Positions 16,396 through 25,115 of a DNA stretch of 64,000 bases are shown one piece after another. The notes under the pieces were generated by a model that had not been told where the DNA came from, searched no databases, and saw nothing but the letters and a program-made list of their open reading frames with translations. The stretch is from Nocardioides sp. Soil805. Its GTDB lineage: Bacteria; Actinomycetota; Actinomycetes; Propionibacteriales; Nocardioidaceae. The stretch lies in the NCBI RefSeq assembly GCF_001429625.1, contig NZ_LMSU01000001.1, positions 1,540,310 through 1,604,309 on the forward strand, given 5' to 3'. Both the position numbers and the translations under genes were made by a program. Numbering within the stretch: position 1 is the stretch's first letter; each line of letters opens with the position of its first letter.

Positions 16396-18447
16396 TCAGC
16401 GCAGGAACGCGGCGGCCACGCCGGCGTCGACCGGGATGTGGAGGCCGGTGGTGTGGGTCATCTCCGGGCCGCACAGCGCGAAGACCGCGTTGGCGCAGTG
16501 CTCGGGCAGCACCTCGCGCTTGAGCAGCGTCCGCTGGGCGTAGAACTCGCCGAGGTTCTCCTCGTCGACGCCGTAGACGGCCGCCCGCTGGGCGCCCCAG
16601 CCGCCGGCGAAGATGCCGGAGCCGCGGACCACGCCGTCGGGGTTGACGCCGTTGACCTTGACGCCGTGCTCGCCGAGCTCGGCGGCCAGCAGCCGCACCT
16701 GGTGGGCCTGGTCGGCCTTGACCGCGGAGTAGGCGATGTTGTTGGGGCCGGCGAAGACGGAGTTCTTCGACGAGATGTAGACGATGTCGCCGCCCAGTCC
16801 CTGGTCGATGAGCACCCGCGCGGCCGCCCTCGAGACGAGGAACGAGCCCTTGGCCATCACGTCGTGCTGGAGGTCCCAGTCGGCCACGGTGGTGTCGAGC
16901 AGCGACTTGGACAGCGAGAGCCCGGCGTTGTTGACGACCAGGTCGAGGCCGCCGAAGGCGAGCACCGCGGCGTCCACCATCGCCTGCACGGCCCGCTCGT
17001 CCGAGACGTCCACCCGCACGCCGACGGCGACGTCGGGGCCGCCGATCTCGGCGGCCGCGGCCTGCGCCTTGTCCAGCGACAGGTCGGCGATGACGACGCA
17101 GGCCCCCTCCGCGGCGAGCTTGACCGCGATGGCCTTGCCGATGCCGGACGCGGCGCCGGTGACCAGGGCGATGCGGGTGGCGAGCGGCTTGGGTGCCGGC
17201 ATCCGCTGGAGCTTGGCCTCCTCGAGCGCCCAGTACTCGATGCGGAACTTCTCCGACTCGTCGATCGGGGCGTACGTCGAGAGCCCCTCGGCGCCGCGCA
17301 TCACGTTGATCGCGTTGATGTAGAACTCGCCGGCGACGCGGGCGGTCTGCTTGTCCTTGCCGTAGCTGAACATCCCGACCCCGGGCACGAGGACGACCAG
17401 CGGGTCGGCGCCGCGCATCGCGGGCCAGGACCCGCCGAGGGCCTTCGCGTTGCGGTCGTAGTACGCCGCGTAGTCGGCGCGGTAGGCCTCGTGCAGCTCC
17501 GCGACCCGCTCGCGGACCGTGTCCAGCGACGCGGTGGGCGGCACGTCGAGCACCATCGGCTTGACCTTGGTGCGCAGGAAGTGGTCCGGGCAGCTCGTGC
17601 CCAGCTCGGCCAGGCGCGGGTGGTTGCGGCTGGCCAGGAAGTCGAGGACGACCTTGTCGTCGGTGAAGTGGCCGACCATGGGCCGGTCCTGGGAGGCGAC
17701 GCCACGCAGCAGCGGCGCGAGCTCAGCGGCGCGGGCCCGACGCTTCGCCGGGGCCAGGGGCTCGTACTTCTTGAGCCGGGCGCCGAAGGGGTCCTTCCTC
17801 GAGTGCTTCGTGATGTAGCGCTCCGCGGTGCGGATCATCCACAGCGAGTTCTTCTCGCACGCCGCGCTGGTCTCGCCCCACGCGGTGATGCCGTGCCCGC
17901 CGAGGATGCAGCCGACCGCCTGCGGGTTGGCCTCCTTGATGGCGGCGATGTCGAGGCCCAGCTGGAAGCCCGGCCGGCGCCACGGCACCCACACCACCTT
18001 GTCGCCGTACACCTGCTGGGTGAGCGCCTCACCGTCCGCGGCGGTCGCGATGGCGATACCGGAATCCGGGTGCAGGTGGTCCACGTGCGCGGCGTCCACG
18101 AGCCCGTGCATCGCGGTGTCGATCGACGGGGCAGCGCCGCCCTTGCCGTGCAGGCAGTAGTCGAACGCCGCCACCATCTCGTCCTCGCGCTCCACGCCCG
18201 GGTAGACGTCCACCAGCGCGCGCATCCGGTCCAGCCGCAGCACGGCGAGACCGCCGGCCGTGAGCGTGCCGAGGTCGCCGCCGGAGCCCTTGACCCACAG
18301 CAGCTCGACGTCCTCGCCGGTCACGGGGTCGGTCTCGACGCCCTTGGCCGAGGTGTTGCCACCGGCGTAGTTGGTGTTCTTGGGGTCCTGGCCCAGGCGG
18401 TTGGACCGCTCCACCAGGTCGGCGACGGCGGGGTTGAGGTCACTCAC
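16396..18447 (-). CDS. Bifunctional rhamnulose-1-phosphate aldolase / lactaldehyde dehydrogenase (RhaE/RhaW-type)
   Basis: 683-residue fusion. The N-terminal class II aldolase domain (to about residue 390) has zinc ligands H124 and H126 in DHLHPDSG and H185 in GGHGITAWG; it would cleave L-rhamnulose-1-phosphate to DHAP and L-lactaldehyde. The C-terminal short-chain dehydrogenase domain has the NAD motif TGAASGIG (430-437), NNAG, Ser559/560 and Y573-x-x-x-K577; it would oxidise L-lactaldehyde to L-lactate. Fusion channels the reactive aldehyde. The gene sits between rhaI and rhaB; the product L-lactate matches the lutABC genes that follow. Confidence 0.93.
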   Translation of the reverse strand: MSDLNPAVADLVERSNRLGQDPKNTNYAGGNTSAKGVETDPVTGEDVELLWVKGSGGDLGTLTAGGLAVLRLDRMRALVDVYPGVEREDEMVAAFDYCLHGKGGAAPSIDTAMHGLVDAAHVDHLHPDSGIAIATAADGEALTQQVYGDKVVWVPWRRPGFQLGLDIAAIKEANPQAVGCILGGHGITAWGETSAACEKNSLWMIRTAERYITKHSRKDPFGARLKKYEPLAPAKRRARAAELAPLLRGVASQDRPMVGHFTDDKVVLDFLASRNHPRLAELGTSCPDHFLRTKVKPMVLDVPPTASLDTVRERVAELHEAYRADYAAYYDRNAKALGGSWPAMRGADPLVVLVPGVGMFSYGKDKQTARVAGEFYINAINVMRGAEGLSTYAPIDESEKFRIEYWALEEAKLQRMPAPKPLATRIALVTGAASGIGKAIAVKLAAEGACVVIADLSLDKAQAAAAEIGGPDVAVGVRVDVSDERAVQAMVDAAVLAFGGLDLVVNNAGLSLSKSLLDTTVADWDLQHDVMAKGSFLVSRAAARVLIDQGLGGDIVYISSKNSVFAGPNNIAYSAVKADQAHQVRLLAAELGEHGVKVNGVNPDGVVRGSGIFAGGWGAQRAAVYGVDEENLGEFYAQRTLLKREVLPEHCANAVFALCGPEMTHTTGLHIPVDAGVAAAFLR

Positions 18448-18486
18448 GGTGTTGTCCTTCGATTCGTGCGTAGGGGGTGGGGTGCG

Positions 18487-19650
18487 TCAGTTCCAGCCGG
18501 CCTGGGCGCCACCGACGCGGTCGGCCTCGATCTGCTGCTGGTAGCCCGAGTCGAGGTAGGCGCGCATCGGGTCGGCCGGCAGGCCGCGCTCCGCGCGCCA
18601 GGTCGCGAGGTCGCCGCGCACGTCGGTGTAGAAGGCGTCCATGAAGACCGCGTTGGCGGCCAGCACGTCACCGGACGCGCGGGCCGCGGCCAGGGCCTCG
18701 GCGTCGAGCAGCAGCGCGCGGGCGGTCATCTCCTGCACGTTGAGGACCGACCGGATCTGGCCGGGCACCTTGTCCTCGATGTTGTGGCACTGGTCGAGCA
18801 TCAGCGCGACGTCGCTGCCGGGGCCGAAGCCGCCACCACGGATGACCTCGACCATGATCCGGAACAGCTGGAACGGGTCGGCGGCGCCGACGATGAGGTC
18901 GTCGTCGGCGTAGAAGCGGCTGTTGAAGTCGAAGGAGCCCAGCCGGCCGAGCCGGAGCAGCTGCGCCACGATGAACTCGATGTTGGTGCCGGGCGCGTGG
19001 TGGCCGGTGTCGAGGCAGACCATCGCGCGTTCGCCGAGGGCGGCGCAGTGGGCGTACGACGTACCCCAGTCCGGGACGTCGGTGTGGTAGAACGCCGGCT
19101 CGAAGAACTTGTACTCCAGCACGAGGCGCTGGTCCTCGGAGAGCTGGGAGTAGATCTCGGCGAGGCCCTCGGCCAGCCAGTCCTGGCGGGCGCGGATGTC
19201 GCCCTGGCCGGGGTAGTTGGTGCCGTCGGCGAGCCAGATCTTGAGGTCGCGGGAGCCGGTCTCGTTCATCACCTCGATGCAGGCGAGGTTGTGGTCGACG
19301 GCCTTGCGGCGCACGGCCGGGTCGGCGTGGGTGAGGCTGCCGAGCTTGTAGTCGTCGTCCTGGAAGGTGTTGGAGTTGATGGTGCCGAGGACGACGCCGT
19401 GCTCCTTCGCGTAGGACCCCAGGGCGGCGAAGTCGTCGACCCGGTCCCACGGGATGTGCAGGGCGACGCTCGGCGCCAGGCCGGTGAAGCGGTGCACGGT
19501 CGCGGCGTCGGCGATCTTCTCCTGCACCGAGCGGGGGGTCCCCGGGCTGCCGAACACCTTGAAGCGGGTGCCGGAGTTGCCGTAGGCCCACGACGGGACC
19601 TCGATGGCCAGCGCCTCGAGGGTGGGGGCGATGTCGGCGAACACGGTCAT
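18487..19650 (-). CDS. rhaI: L-rhamnose isomerase (RhaI type)
   Basis: 387 residues from ATG 19650, a TIM-barrel sugar isomerase of the Pseudomonas stutzeri RhaI group, distinct from E. coli RhaA. Visible metal- and substrate-site segments are ALHIPWD, KIWLADGTNYPGQGD, LEYKFFEPAFYHTDVPDWG, CLDTGHHAPGTNIE and LGSFDFNSRFYADDDL. It converts L-rhamnose to L-rhamnulose. ATGA overlap couples it to the mutarotase gene upstream. Confidence 0.95.
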   Translation of the reverse strand: MTVFADIAPTLEALAIEVPSWAYGNSGTRFKVFGSPGTPRSVQEKIADAATVHRFTGLAPSVALHIPWDRVDDFAALGSYAKEHGVVLGTINSNTFQDDDYKLGSLTHADPAVRRKAVDHNLACIEVMNETGSRDLKIWLADGTNYPGQGDIRARQDWLAEGLAEIYSQLSEDQRLVLEYKFFEPAFYHTDVPDWGTSYAHCAALGERAMVCLDTGHHAPGTNIEFIVAQLLRLGRLGSFDFNSRFYADDDLIVGAADPFQLFRIMVEVIRGGGFGPGSDVALMLDQCHNIEDKVPGQIRSVLNVQEMTARALLLDAEALAAARASGDVLAANAVFMDAFYTDVRGDLATWRAERGLPADPMRAYLDSGYQQQIEADRVGGAQAGWN

Positions 19651-20036
19651 GACGGATCCTTCGTCCTGCTGGTGGGCGGGGTGCTGGGGTGGGCGGCGGC
19701 GTCGGCCGCCGCGAGCTGGTCCTCGAGGTGGAAGACCTCGTCGAGGAGGAGGAACCCCTCGTCGGGAGGGACCTCCAGGTCCACGAAGAAGTCCCCCATC
19801 GCGGCCTGCCAGCGGGCGTTGACCTCGGTGGCCGCCATGGCGCGCTGCGCCGCGGCGAGGTCGTCGCTCTCGACGTAGCCGATGAGCAGCCCGTCCTCGC
19901 GCAGGAAGAGCGAGTAGTTGTGCCAGCCGGTCTCGGCGAGCGCCCGGACCATCTCGGGCCACACGGCCGCGTGGGCACGGGTGTAGTCCTCGATGCGGTC
20001 CGGCTTGACCTGGAGCTGGAAGCAGTAGCGCTTCAT
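19647..20036 (-). CDS. rhaM: L-rhamnose mutarotase
   Basis: 129 residues from ATG 20036. RhaM-type alpha/beta-barrel: MKRYCFQLQVKPDRIEDYTRAHAAVWPEM contains the conserved Tyr and His of the active site, followed by GWHNYSLFLREDGLLIGYVE. It interconverts alpha- and beta-L-rhamnose. The C-terminal 25 residues are Ala/Ser/Thr-rich and longer than usual. It overlaps rhaI by four bases. The 189-base gap ahead of it holds the nested palindrome at 20082-20183. Confidence 0.93.
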   Translation of the reverse strand: MKRYCFQLQVKPDRIEDYTRAHAAVWPEMVRALAETGWHNYSLFLREDGLLIGYVESDDLAAAQRAMAATEVNARWQAAMGDFFVDLEVPPDEGFLLLDEVFHLEDQLAAADAAAHPSTPPTSRTKDPS

Positions 20037-20081
20037 GGCAGGCTCACGCCTCCTCGTCGATCGCGGGTGGTGGGTGTCGCC

Positions 20082-20183
20082 GGTTGAGGAGGGCCCCAGG
20101 GGCCCGTTTCGAAACGTGACTGAGGTTTCGAGACGGGTTCCGCAGCCCCTCACACGTTCGGGTCTGCGGGACCCTCCTCAACC
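20082..20183. repeat. Nested inverted repeat between rhaM and the sugar-binding gene
   Basis: Outer arms GGTTGAGGAGGG (20082-20093) and CCCTCCTCAACC (20172-20183) are perfect complements. Inside, CCCGTTTCGAAAC (20103-20115) pairs with GTTTCGAGACGGG (20125-20137) with one wobble around a nine-base loop, and CGTTTCGAAACG (20105-20116) is itself a palindrome. The structure resembles a dispersed palindromic element rather than a simple terminator. It divides the transporter genes from the catabolic genes within the rhamnose unit. Confidence 0.75.
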
Positions 20184-20195
20184 TGATCGTCTTCT

Positions 20196-20220
20196 CCAGC
20201 CCTCGCTTCGCTCGGGCTGG
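20196..20220. terminator. Hairpin after the rhamnose-binding lipoprotein gene
   Basis: CCAGCCC (20196-20202) and GGGCTGG (20214-20220) form a seven-base GC stem around an 11-base loop, five bases beyond the lipoprotein stop codon on the minus strand. No U-tract follows. It may attenuate transcription or protect the 3' end of the abundant binding-protein message. Confidence 0.45.
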
Positions 20221-20225
20221 GGCGA

Positions 20226-21269
20226 TCAGAAGTCGAAGTCGCCGATGTTGTCCGCGTCGAAGGTGAACGGCTCGCCCAGCAGGACGACGCCGTCGGCGCC
20301 GACCTCGAACTCGCCGAGCTCACCGGCCTCGAAGGTGTCGCCCTCCTCGCCGGTGATGTCACCGTTGACCAGGGCGGTCGTGGCGTAGACCGCGAGGGAT
20401 CCCAGGTCGGCGGGGTTCCACAGGGCGAAGGCCTCGACGGTGCCGTCCTCGACGAACGGCCGCATCTGGTTCGGGGTGCCGAGACCGGTCAGCATGACCT
20501 TGCCCTTGGCCTCCGACTCCGAGAGGTAGCGCGCCGCGGCAGCGATCCCGACGGTGGTGGGCGAGATGATGCCCTTGAGGTCCGGGTGGTTCTGGAGGAG
20601 CGCCTCGGTCTGGTCGAACGACTTCTGGTCCTGGTCGTCGCCGTAGACGGTGTCGACCAGCTCGATGTCGGCGTAGTCCGGGTTGGACTCGAGCTCTGCC
20701 TCCATCATCTCGATCCAGGCGTTCTGGTTGGTGGCGTTGGCCGCTGCCGAGAGGATGGCGATCTCACCGGCGCCACCGATCTGCTCCGAGATCAGCTCCA
20801 GCTGCTTGGCGGCGATGCCCTCCGAGGTGGCCTGGTTGATGAAGAGGTCGCGGCACTCCGGGTTGGTGTCGGAGTCGAAGGTGACGACCTTGACGCCCGC
20901 GTCGCGGGCCTCCCCGATGGCGTCACAGATCGCCTCCGGGTCGTTGGCGGACACGATGAGGCCGTCGGCGCCCTGCTGGGCGACGGTGTTGATGAAGGGC
21001 ACCTGTCCGGCGGGGTCGTCGCCGGTCTCGGGACCGACCTGCTCGATGGCCGCGCCGACCTCTTCGGCCGCTGCCTCGGCACCCTTGGTGCTGGTGTCGA
21101 AGTAGGGGTTGCCGAGGTTCTTGGGGAGCATGGTCAGGGCCACGTCGCCGCCACCGTCGGACTCGCCGCCGGAGTCGCTCCCGGAGTCGTCGGAGCCGCA
21201 CGCGGTCATGAGGGACAAGCTGAGCACCAACGCTGCCAGCGCGGTCGCCCGGTTCGAATGGAGGTACAT
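20226..21269 (-). CDS. Rhamnose ABC transporter substrate-binding lipoprotein (RhaS type)
   Basis: 347 residues from ATG 21269. Lipobox LMTAC-G near residue 24 follows a short signal peptide, so the protein is a membrane-anchored lipoprotein. The Ser/Gly/Asp linker is typical of actinobacteria. The mature part is a periplasmic-binding-protein type 1 (sugar) fold: LPKNLGNPYFDTSTKGAEAAAEEVGA, GADGLIVSANDPEAICDAIGEARDAGVKVVTFDSDT and TGLGTPNQMRPFVEDGTVEAFALWNPADLG. The last motif is usual in rhamnose/autoinducer-2-type binding proteins. The rhamnose assignment rests on the catabolic neighbours. Confidence 0.9.
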   Translation of the reverse strand: MYLHSNRATALAALVLSLSLMTACGSDDSGSDSGGESDGGGDVALTMLPKNLGNPYFDTSTKGAEAAAEEVGAAIEQVGPETGDDPAGQVPFINTVAQQGADGLIVSANDPEAICDAIGEARDAGVKVVTFDSDTNPECRDLFINQATSEGIAAKQLELISEQIGGAGEIAILSAAANATNQNAWIEMMEAELESNPDYADIELVDTVYGDDQDQKSFDQTEALLQNHPDLKGIISPTTVGIAAAARYLSESEAKGKVMLTGLGTPNQMRPFVEDGTVEAFALWNPADLGSLAVYATTALVNGDITGEEGDTFEAGELGEFEVGADGVVLLGEPFTFDADNIGDFDF

Positions 21270-21292
21270 TCCATCCAACCTTTCTCTTGGTT

Positions 21293-22345
21293 TCAGACGC
21301 CGGCCGGTGTGGCCTGCTTCGGAGAGGTCGGCTCCTCGGACGGAGGAGCCTTGCGCGGGAGCCGGGTGGCGACCCACGACAACAGGGGGGTGGAGATCAC
21401 CGAGGCGATGAGGAGCAGCCCGATGATGATGTTGGTGACGTTGACCGTCACCCGCTCGAGACGCAGGGCGCTGGCGATGACGCCGATGAGCACGACGCCG
21501 GCGATGACGCCGTGGAGCTTGCCGCGGCCACCGAAGATCGAGACGCCGCCGAGCAGCACCGCGGCGATCACCTGGAGCTCCATGCCGGTGGCGTTGTCGC
21601 CGCGGGCACTGCCGAACCGCAGGGTGTAGTAGACGCCGGCGAAGGCCGACACCACGCCGGAGAGCACGAACAGGATCCACTTGGTGCGCGCCACGTTGAT
21701 GCCGGTGAAGTGGGCGGCCTCGTCGTTGAGCCCGATGTCGTAGACGCCGCGGCCGAAGGTCGAGAAGTGCAGCAGGAGGGAGAACCCGATCGCGAGGACG
21801 ACGAACGGGACCATCACCACGGGGATGTTGCTGGACCCGAGCGTGTCGGTCGCCAGGTCGGTCCAGCGCTCGGTGAACTCGGTGACCGCCTTGGTCCCGA
21901 GCAGGCCGACCGCGATCCCTCGGAACAGGGCGAGGGTGCCGATGGTGACGGCGAGGGACGGCAGGCCGACGTAGGCGATGAGGAAGCCGTTGAGCGCTCC
22001 GCACGCTGCGCCGAGCAGCAGGGCGAGCAGCGCGGCGACCGGGACGGAGAGGCCGTTGTCGTGGAGGACGCCGAGCATGACGCTGCTCAGGCCCACGATG
22101 CTCGCCACCGACAGGTCGATCTCGCCGGTGATGATGATCAGCGTCATCGGCAGCGCGATGAGCAGGATGGGAGCGATGTCCTGCAGCAGGAACTTGAGCG
22201 TCAGCGGGCCGTCGAAGTTGGGCACGTTGGCCAGCGAGTAGAGCACCACCGCGGCCGTGAGGACGATGACCGCCATCTCGCGGGTGAGCAGCACCCGCTG
22301 CCACAGCGGCTGGGAGAACTCGGAGTAGGTGCGCGGCGTCGTCAT
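21293..22345 (-). CDS. Rhamnose ABC transporter permease
   Basis: 350-residue inner-membrane permease of the ribose/rhamnose (BPD_transp_2) group with about ten helices. Typical segments are IIITGEIDLSVASIVGLSSVMLG, AYVGLPSLAVTIGTLALFRGIAVG and GMELQVIAAVLLGGVSIFGGRGKLHG. It overlaps the second permease gene by four bases (ATGA). Its short gap before the lipoprotein gene suggests one transcript. Confidence 0.93.
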   Translation of the reverse strand: MTTPRTYSEFSQPLWQRVLLTREMAVIVLTAAVVLYSLANVPNFDGPLTLKFLLQDIAPILLIALPMTLIIITGEIDLSVASIVGLSSVMLGVLHDNGLSVPVAALLALLLGAACGALNGFLIAYVGLPSLAVTIGTLALFRGIAVGLLGTKAVTEFTERWTDLATDTLGSSNIPVVMVPFVVLAIGFSLLLHFSTFGRGVYDIGLNDEAAHFTGINVARTKWILFVLSGVVSAFAGVYYTLRFGSARGDNATGMELQVIAAVLLGGVSIFGGRGKLHGVIAGVVLIGVIASALRLERVTVNVTNIIIGLLLIASVISTPLLSWVATRLPRKAPPSEEPTSPKQATPAGV

Positions 22346-23427
22346 GCCGTCATCTCCCTTGCTTCGGCGAGCTTGCGCGCCTGGCGGTTGGCCAGGAGCC
22401 GGTCGAGCACGATGGCGCCGAGGATGAGTGCGCCGACCACGGCGCGCTGCCAGAAGTCCTCGATGCCCAGGCTGGGGAGGGCGCGGTTGATGGTGACGAG
22501 GAGGAAGGCGCCGATGGCGGCCCCCCAGACCGTGCCGCTGCCGCCGAAGATGGCCACGCCGCCGATGACCACGGCCGCGACCGCCTGCAGCTCCAGGCCG
22601 GAGCCGACGCCGGAGCTGACCGTGCCGTACCGCGCGGTGTAGAGGACGCCGACGAGGCCGGCCAGGGCGCCGCTCAGGACGAACGCCGCGAGCACCCGGC
22701 GGCGTACGTCCAGGCCGTAGAGGACGGCGGCGTCGGGATCCGAGCCGATGGCGTAGAACTCGCGCCCACCGCGTGCGGTGTAGAGGTAGTAGCCGACGGC
22801 GGCCATCACCCCGAGGGCGATGATCGTGAGCACCGGGATGGTCAGGATGGCCTTGTTGCCCAGGGCCAGGAAGTCGCCCGGCAGGTCACCGGCGTTGATC
22901 CGGTCGCTCCCCGCCCAGGAGAGGACGATGCCGCGGTAGATGTAGAGGGTGCCCAGGGTGATGACGAGCGAGGGCACGTTGAAGTAGGCGACCAGCATGC
23001 CGTTGACCAGGCCGAGGACGGCCCCGGCGAGGATGCACAGGGCGAAGACCGCCACGATCGGCAGGCCGGGCTGGTCGATGAACAGCCGCCCCGTGAGGTA
23101 CGCCGTCAGCGCCATCACCGAGCCGACCGACAGGTCGACGTTGCGGGTGATGATCACCACCGCCTGCCCGACCGCGAGCAGCAGCAGGAGCGACGGGTTC
23201 ACCCAGAAGTTGCGCCAGCCGTCGGCGCTGAAGAGGAAGCTCTCGTTCTTCAGCGTGGCCACGACCGTGACGGCGACGAGCACCAGGAAGATCGACAGCT
23301 CGCGCGAGCGCAGGACCGTGCCGACCACGCGCCGGGTGGGAGACATGGCGCTCGGCTCGACGAGGAGGGCCTCGCTCGTGGAGACCTCGGTCCCGTCGGC
23401 GTGCCTGATCTCGGTGGGGGGAGTCAT
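22342..23427 (-). CDS. Rhamnose ABC transporter permease
   Basis: 361 residues from ATG 23427, with GGGGGAG ahead. The first 35 residues are a cytoplasmic extension, then about ten helices. Motifs match its partner: IITRNVDLSVGSVMALTAYL, AYFNVPSLVITLGTLYIYRGIVL and LELQAVAAVVIGGVAIFGGSGTVWG. The two permeases would form the heterodimeric channel energised by the ATPase encoded upstream. ATGA overlaps occur at both ends. Confidence 0.93.
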   Translation of the reverse strand: MTPPTEIRHADGTEVSTSEALLVEPSAMSPTRRVVGTVLRSRELSIFLVLVAVTVVATLKNESFLFSADGWRNFWVNPSLLLLLAVGQAVVIITRNVDLSVGSVMALTAYLTGRLFIDQPGLPIVAVFALCILAGAVLGLVNGMLVAYFNVPSLVITLGTLYIYRGIVLSWAGSDRINAGDLPGDFLALGNKAILTIPVLTIIALGVMAAVGYYLYTARGGREFYAIGSDPDAAVLYGLDVRRRVLAAFVLSGALAGLVGVLYTARYGTVSSGVGSGLELQAVAAVVIGGVAIFGGSGTVWGAAIGAFLLVTINRALPSLGIEDFWQRAVVGALILGAIVLDRLLANRQARKLAEAREMTA

Positions 23428-24935
23428 CCGGCGACCTCCAGCTGGCGGGTGGCCGCGTGCATCACGGCTTCGGGGGTGGCGTCCTTGCGCGGCAGGTCGG
23501 CGGTGATCCGGCCCTCGCAGACGACCAGGACGCGGTCGGCCATGCCGAGCACCTCGGGCAGCTCGCTGGAGATCATCAGGATCGCCATGCCCTGCCCCGC
23601 GAGCTCGGACAGCAGGCGGTGCACCTCGGACTTGGTGCCGACGTCGATGCCGCGCGTGGGCTCGTCGATGATCAGCAGGTCGGGCTCGGTGGCCAGCCAC
23701 TTGGCGATGACGACCTTCTGCTGGTTGCCGCCGCTCATGGTGCGCGCGCTCATGTCGAGGGCGTTGGTCTTGACCTCGAGCCGCCCGGCCCACGGACCCG
23801 CCGCGCGGTTCTCGGCGCCGGTGGTGAGGAGGCCGGCCCGGGCCAGGCCACCCCGGATCACCGCGGCCACGTTGCGGGCCACGGACGCCTCGGTGACCAG
23901 GCCCTGCGCGCGCCGGTCCTCCGGCACGAAGGCCATGCCCGCGTCGATGGCGGCGCGGGGGCTGCGTCGGCGGATCTCCCGGCCGTTGAGCCGGACGCGG
24001 CCTTCGTCGTACGCGTCCACACCGAAGACGGCGCGGGCGATCTCGCTGCGGCCGGCGCCGACGAGTCCCGCCAGGCCGACGATCTCCCCACGGCGCACGG
24101 TGAACGAGACGTCGTGGAAGACGCCGCGCGACTGGAGGCCCTCGACCTCGAGGACCGGCTCACCGATCTCGGCGGGTGCCTTGGGGAACAGGTCGGCGAC
24201 CTCGCGGCCCACCATCTCCGCGACGATGGCCGGGGAGGACGTGTCCTCGGTGCGGTGGGTGGCGACGTACGAGCCGTCGCGCATCACGGTGATCGTGTCG
24301 CACAGGTCGAAGACCTCGTCGAAGCGGTGCGAGATGAAGACGAGGGCACGGCCCTCGTCGCGCAGGCTGCGGGCCACGGCGAAGAGGCGCTCGACCTCGA
24401 CCCCGCTGAGGGCGGCGGTCGGCTCGTCCATGATGAGGAGGCGCGCCTCGAGGGAGATGGCCTTGGCGATCTCGATGATCTGCTGGTCGGCGATGGACAG
24501 GCCCCGGGCCGGTCGGCGCGGGTCGAGGTCGACGCCCAGCCGGTCGAAGAGGCCCTCCGCCTCGGCGTACATCGCTGCCCGGTCGATGCGGCGGCCGCGG
24601 CCGAGGAGCTGGCGGCCCATGAAGATGTTCTCCATGACCGAGAGGTCGGGGAAGAGTGTCGGCTCCTGGTAGATCACGGCGACGCCCGCGTCCTTGGAGT
24701 CGGACGTCGAGCCGAAGTCGACGCTGTCGCCACCGAGCAGGAAGTCACCGCCGTCGCGGCGGTGCACGCCGGCGACGACCTTGACCAGCGTCGACTTGCC
24801 GGCGCCGTTCTCCCCCACCAGGGCGTGGATCGATCCCGCGTCGACGCGCAGGCTGCCCGAGCGCAGGGCGACGACCGGGCCGAACGACTTCGAGACGTCG
24901 CGGAGCTCGAGCACGGGGGTGCTGCTGCCGGTCAC
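23424..24935 (-). CDS. Rhamnose ABC transporter ATP-binding protein
   Basis: 503-residue sugar-type ATPase with two nucleotide-binding domains. Domain 1: Walker A GENGAGKST (about residues 41-49), signature LSIADQQ, Walker B LLIMDEPTAAL. Domain 2: the degenerate Walker A GLVGAGRSE, signature TMSGGNQQK, Walker B LLIIDEPTRGID. This asymmetry is normal for RbsA/RhaT-like proteins. It is the first gene of the minus-strand unit, and the palindromic operator at 24954 lies just ahead of its start. Confidence 0.94.
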   Translation of the reverse strand: MTGSSTPVLELRDVSKSFGPVVALRSGSLRVDAGSIHALVGENGAGKSTLVKVVAGVHRRDGGDFLLGGDSVDFGSTSDSKDAGVAVIYQEPTLFPDLSVMENIFMGRQLLGRGRRIDRAAMYAEAEGLFDRLGVDLDPRRPARGLSIADQQIIEIAKAISLEARLLIMDEPTAALSGVEVERLFAVARSLRDEGRALVFISHRFDEVFDLCDTITVMRDGSYVATHRTEDTSSPAIVAEMVGREVADLFPKAPAEIGEPVLEVEGLQSRGVFHDVSFTVRRGEIVGLAGLVGAGRSEIARAVFGVDAYDEGRVRLNGREIRRRSPRAAIDAGMAFVPEDRRAQGLVTEASVARNVAAVIRGGLARAGLLTTGAENRAAGPWAGRLEVKTNALDMSARTMSGGNQQKVVIAKWLATEPDLLIIDEPTRGIDVGTKSEVHRLLSELAGQGMAILMISSELPEVLGMADRVLVVCEGRITADLPRKDATPEAVMHAATRQLEVAG

Positions 24936-24953
24936 GGGTCCTCCTCGTCATCG

Positions 24954-24969
24954 ATTGAAAGGTTTCAAT
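24954..24969. promoter_or_regulatory. LacI-family operator in the divergent rhamnose promoter
   Basis: ATTGAAAGGTTTCAAT is a perfect 16-base palindrome 19 bases ahead of the ATPase start codon (minus strand). It is AT-rich in a GC-rich region, the usual look of a LacI-type operator. A half site, GTTTCAAC, recurs at 25088-25095 just ahead of the regulator's own ribosome site, so autoregulation is plausible. Confidence 0.75.
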
Positions 24970-25115
24970 GCGATGGCGGAGACGTTAAGTGATGGCAGTC
25001 ACAGCCGTCAAGGCCCTTCTGGACCATTTCCGGCTAGAGTGCGGCTCACGCGGATGGCGGGCCCCGCGCCCCATCAGCGTTCGATCGTTTCAACTTCTCG
25101 GAAGGAGGCGTCGTC

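Noticed and set aside
16156..19878. 1,200-codon plus-strand frame opposite the rhamnose genes
   Set aside because: Mirror of the aldolase and isomerase genes; no ribosome site or known domain.
21245..21260. tRNA-like GGTTCGAAT word
   Set aside because: It lies within the signal peptide of the lipoprotein gene; no cloverleaf around it.
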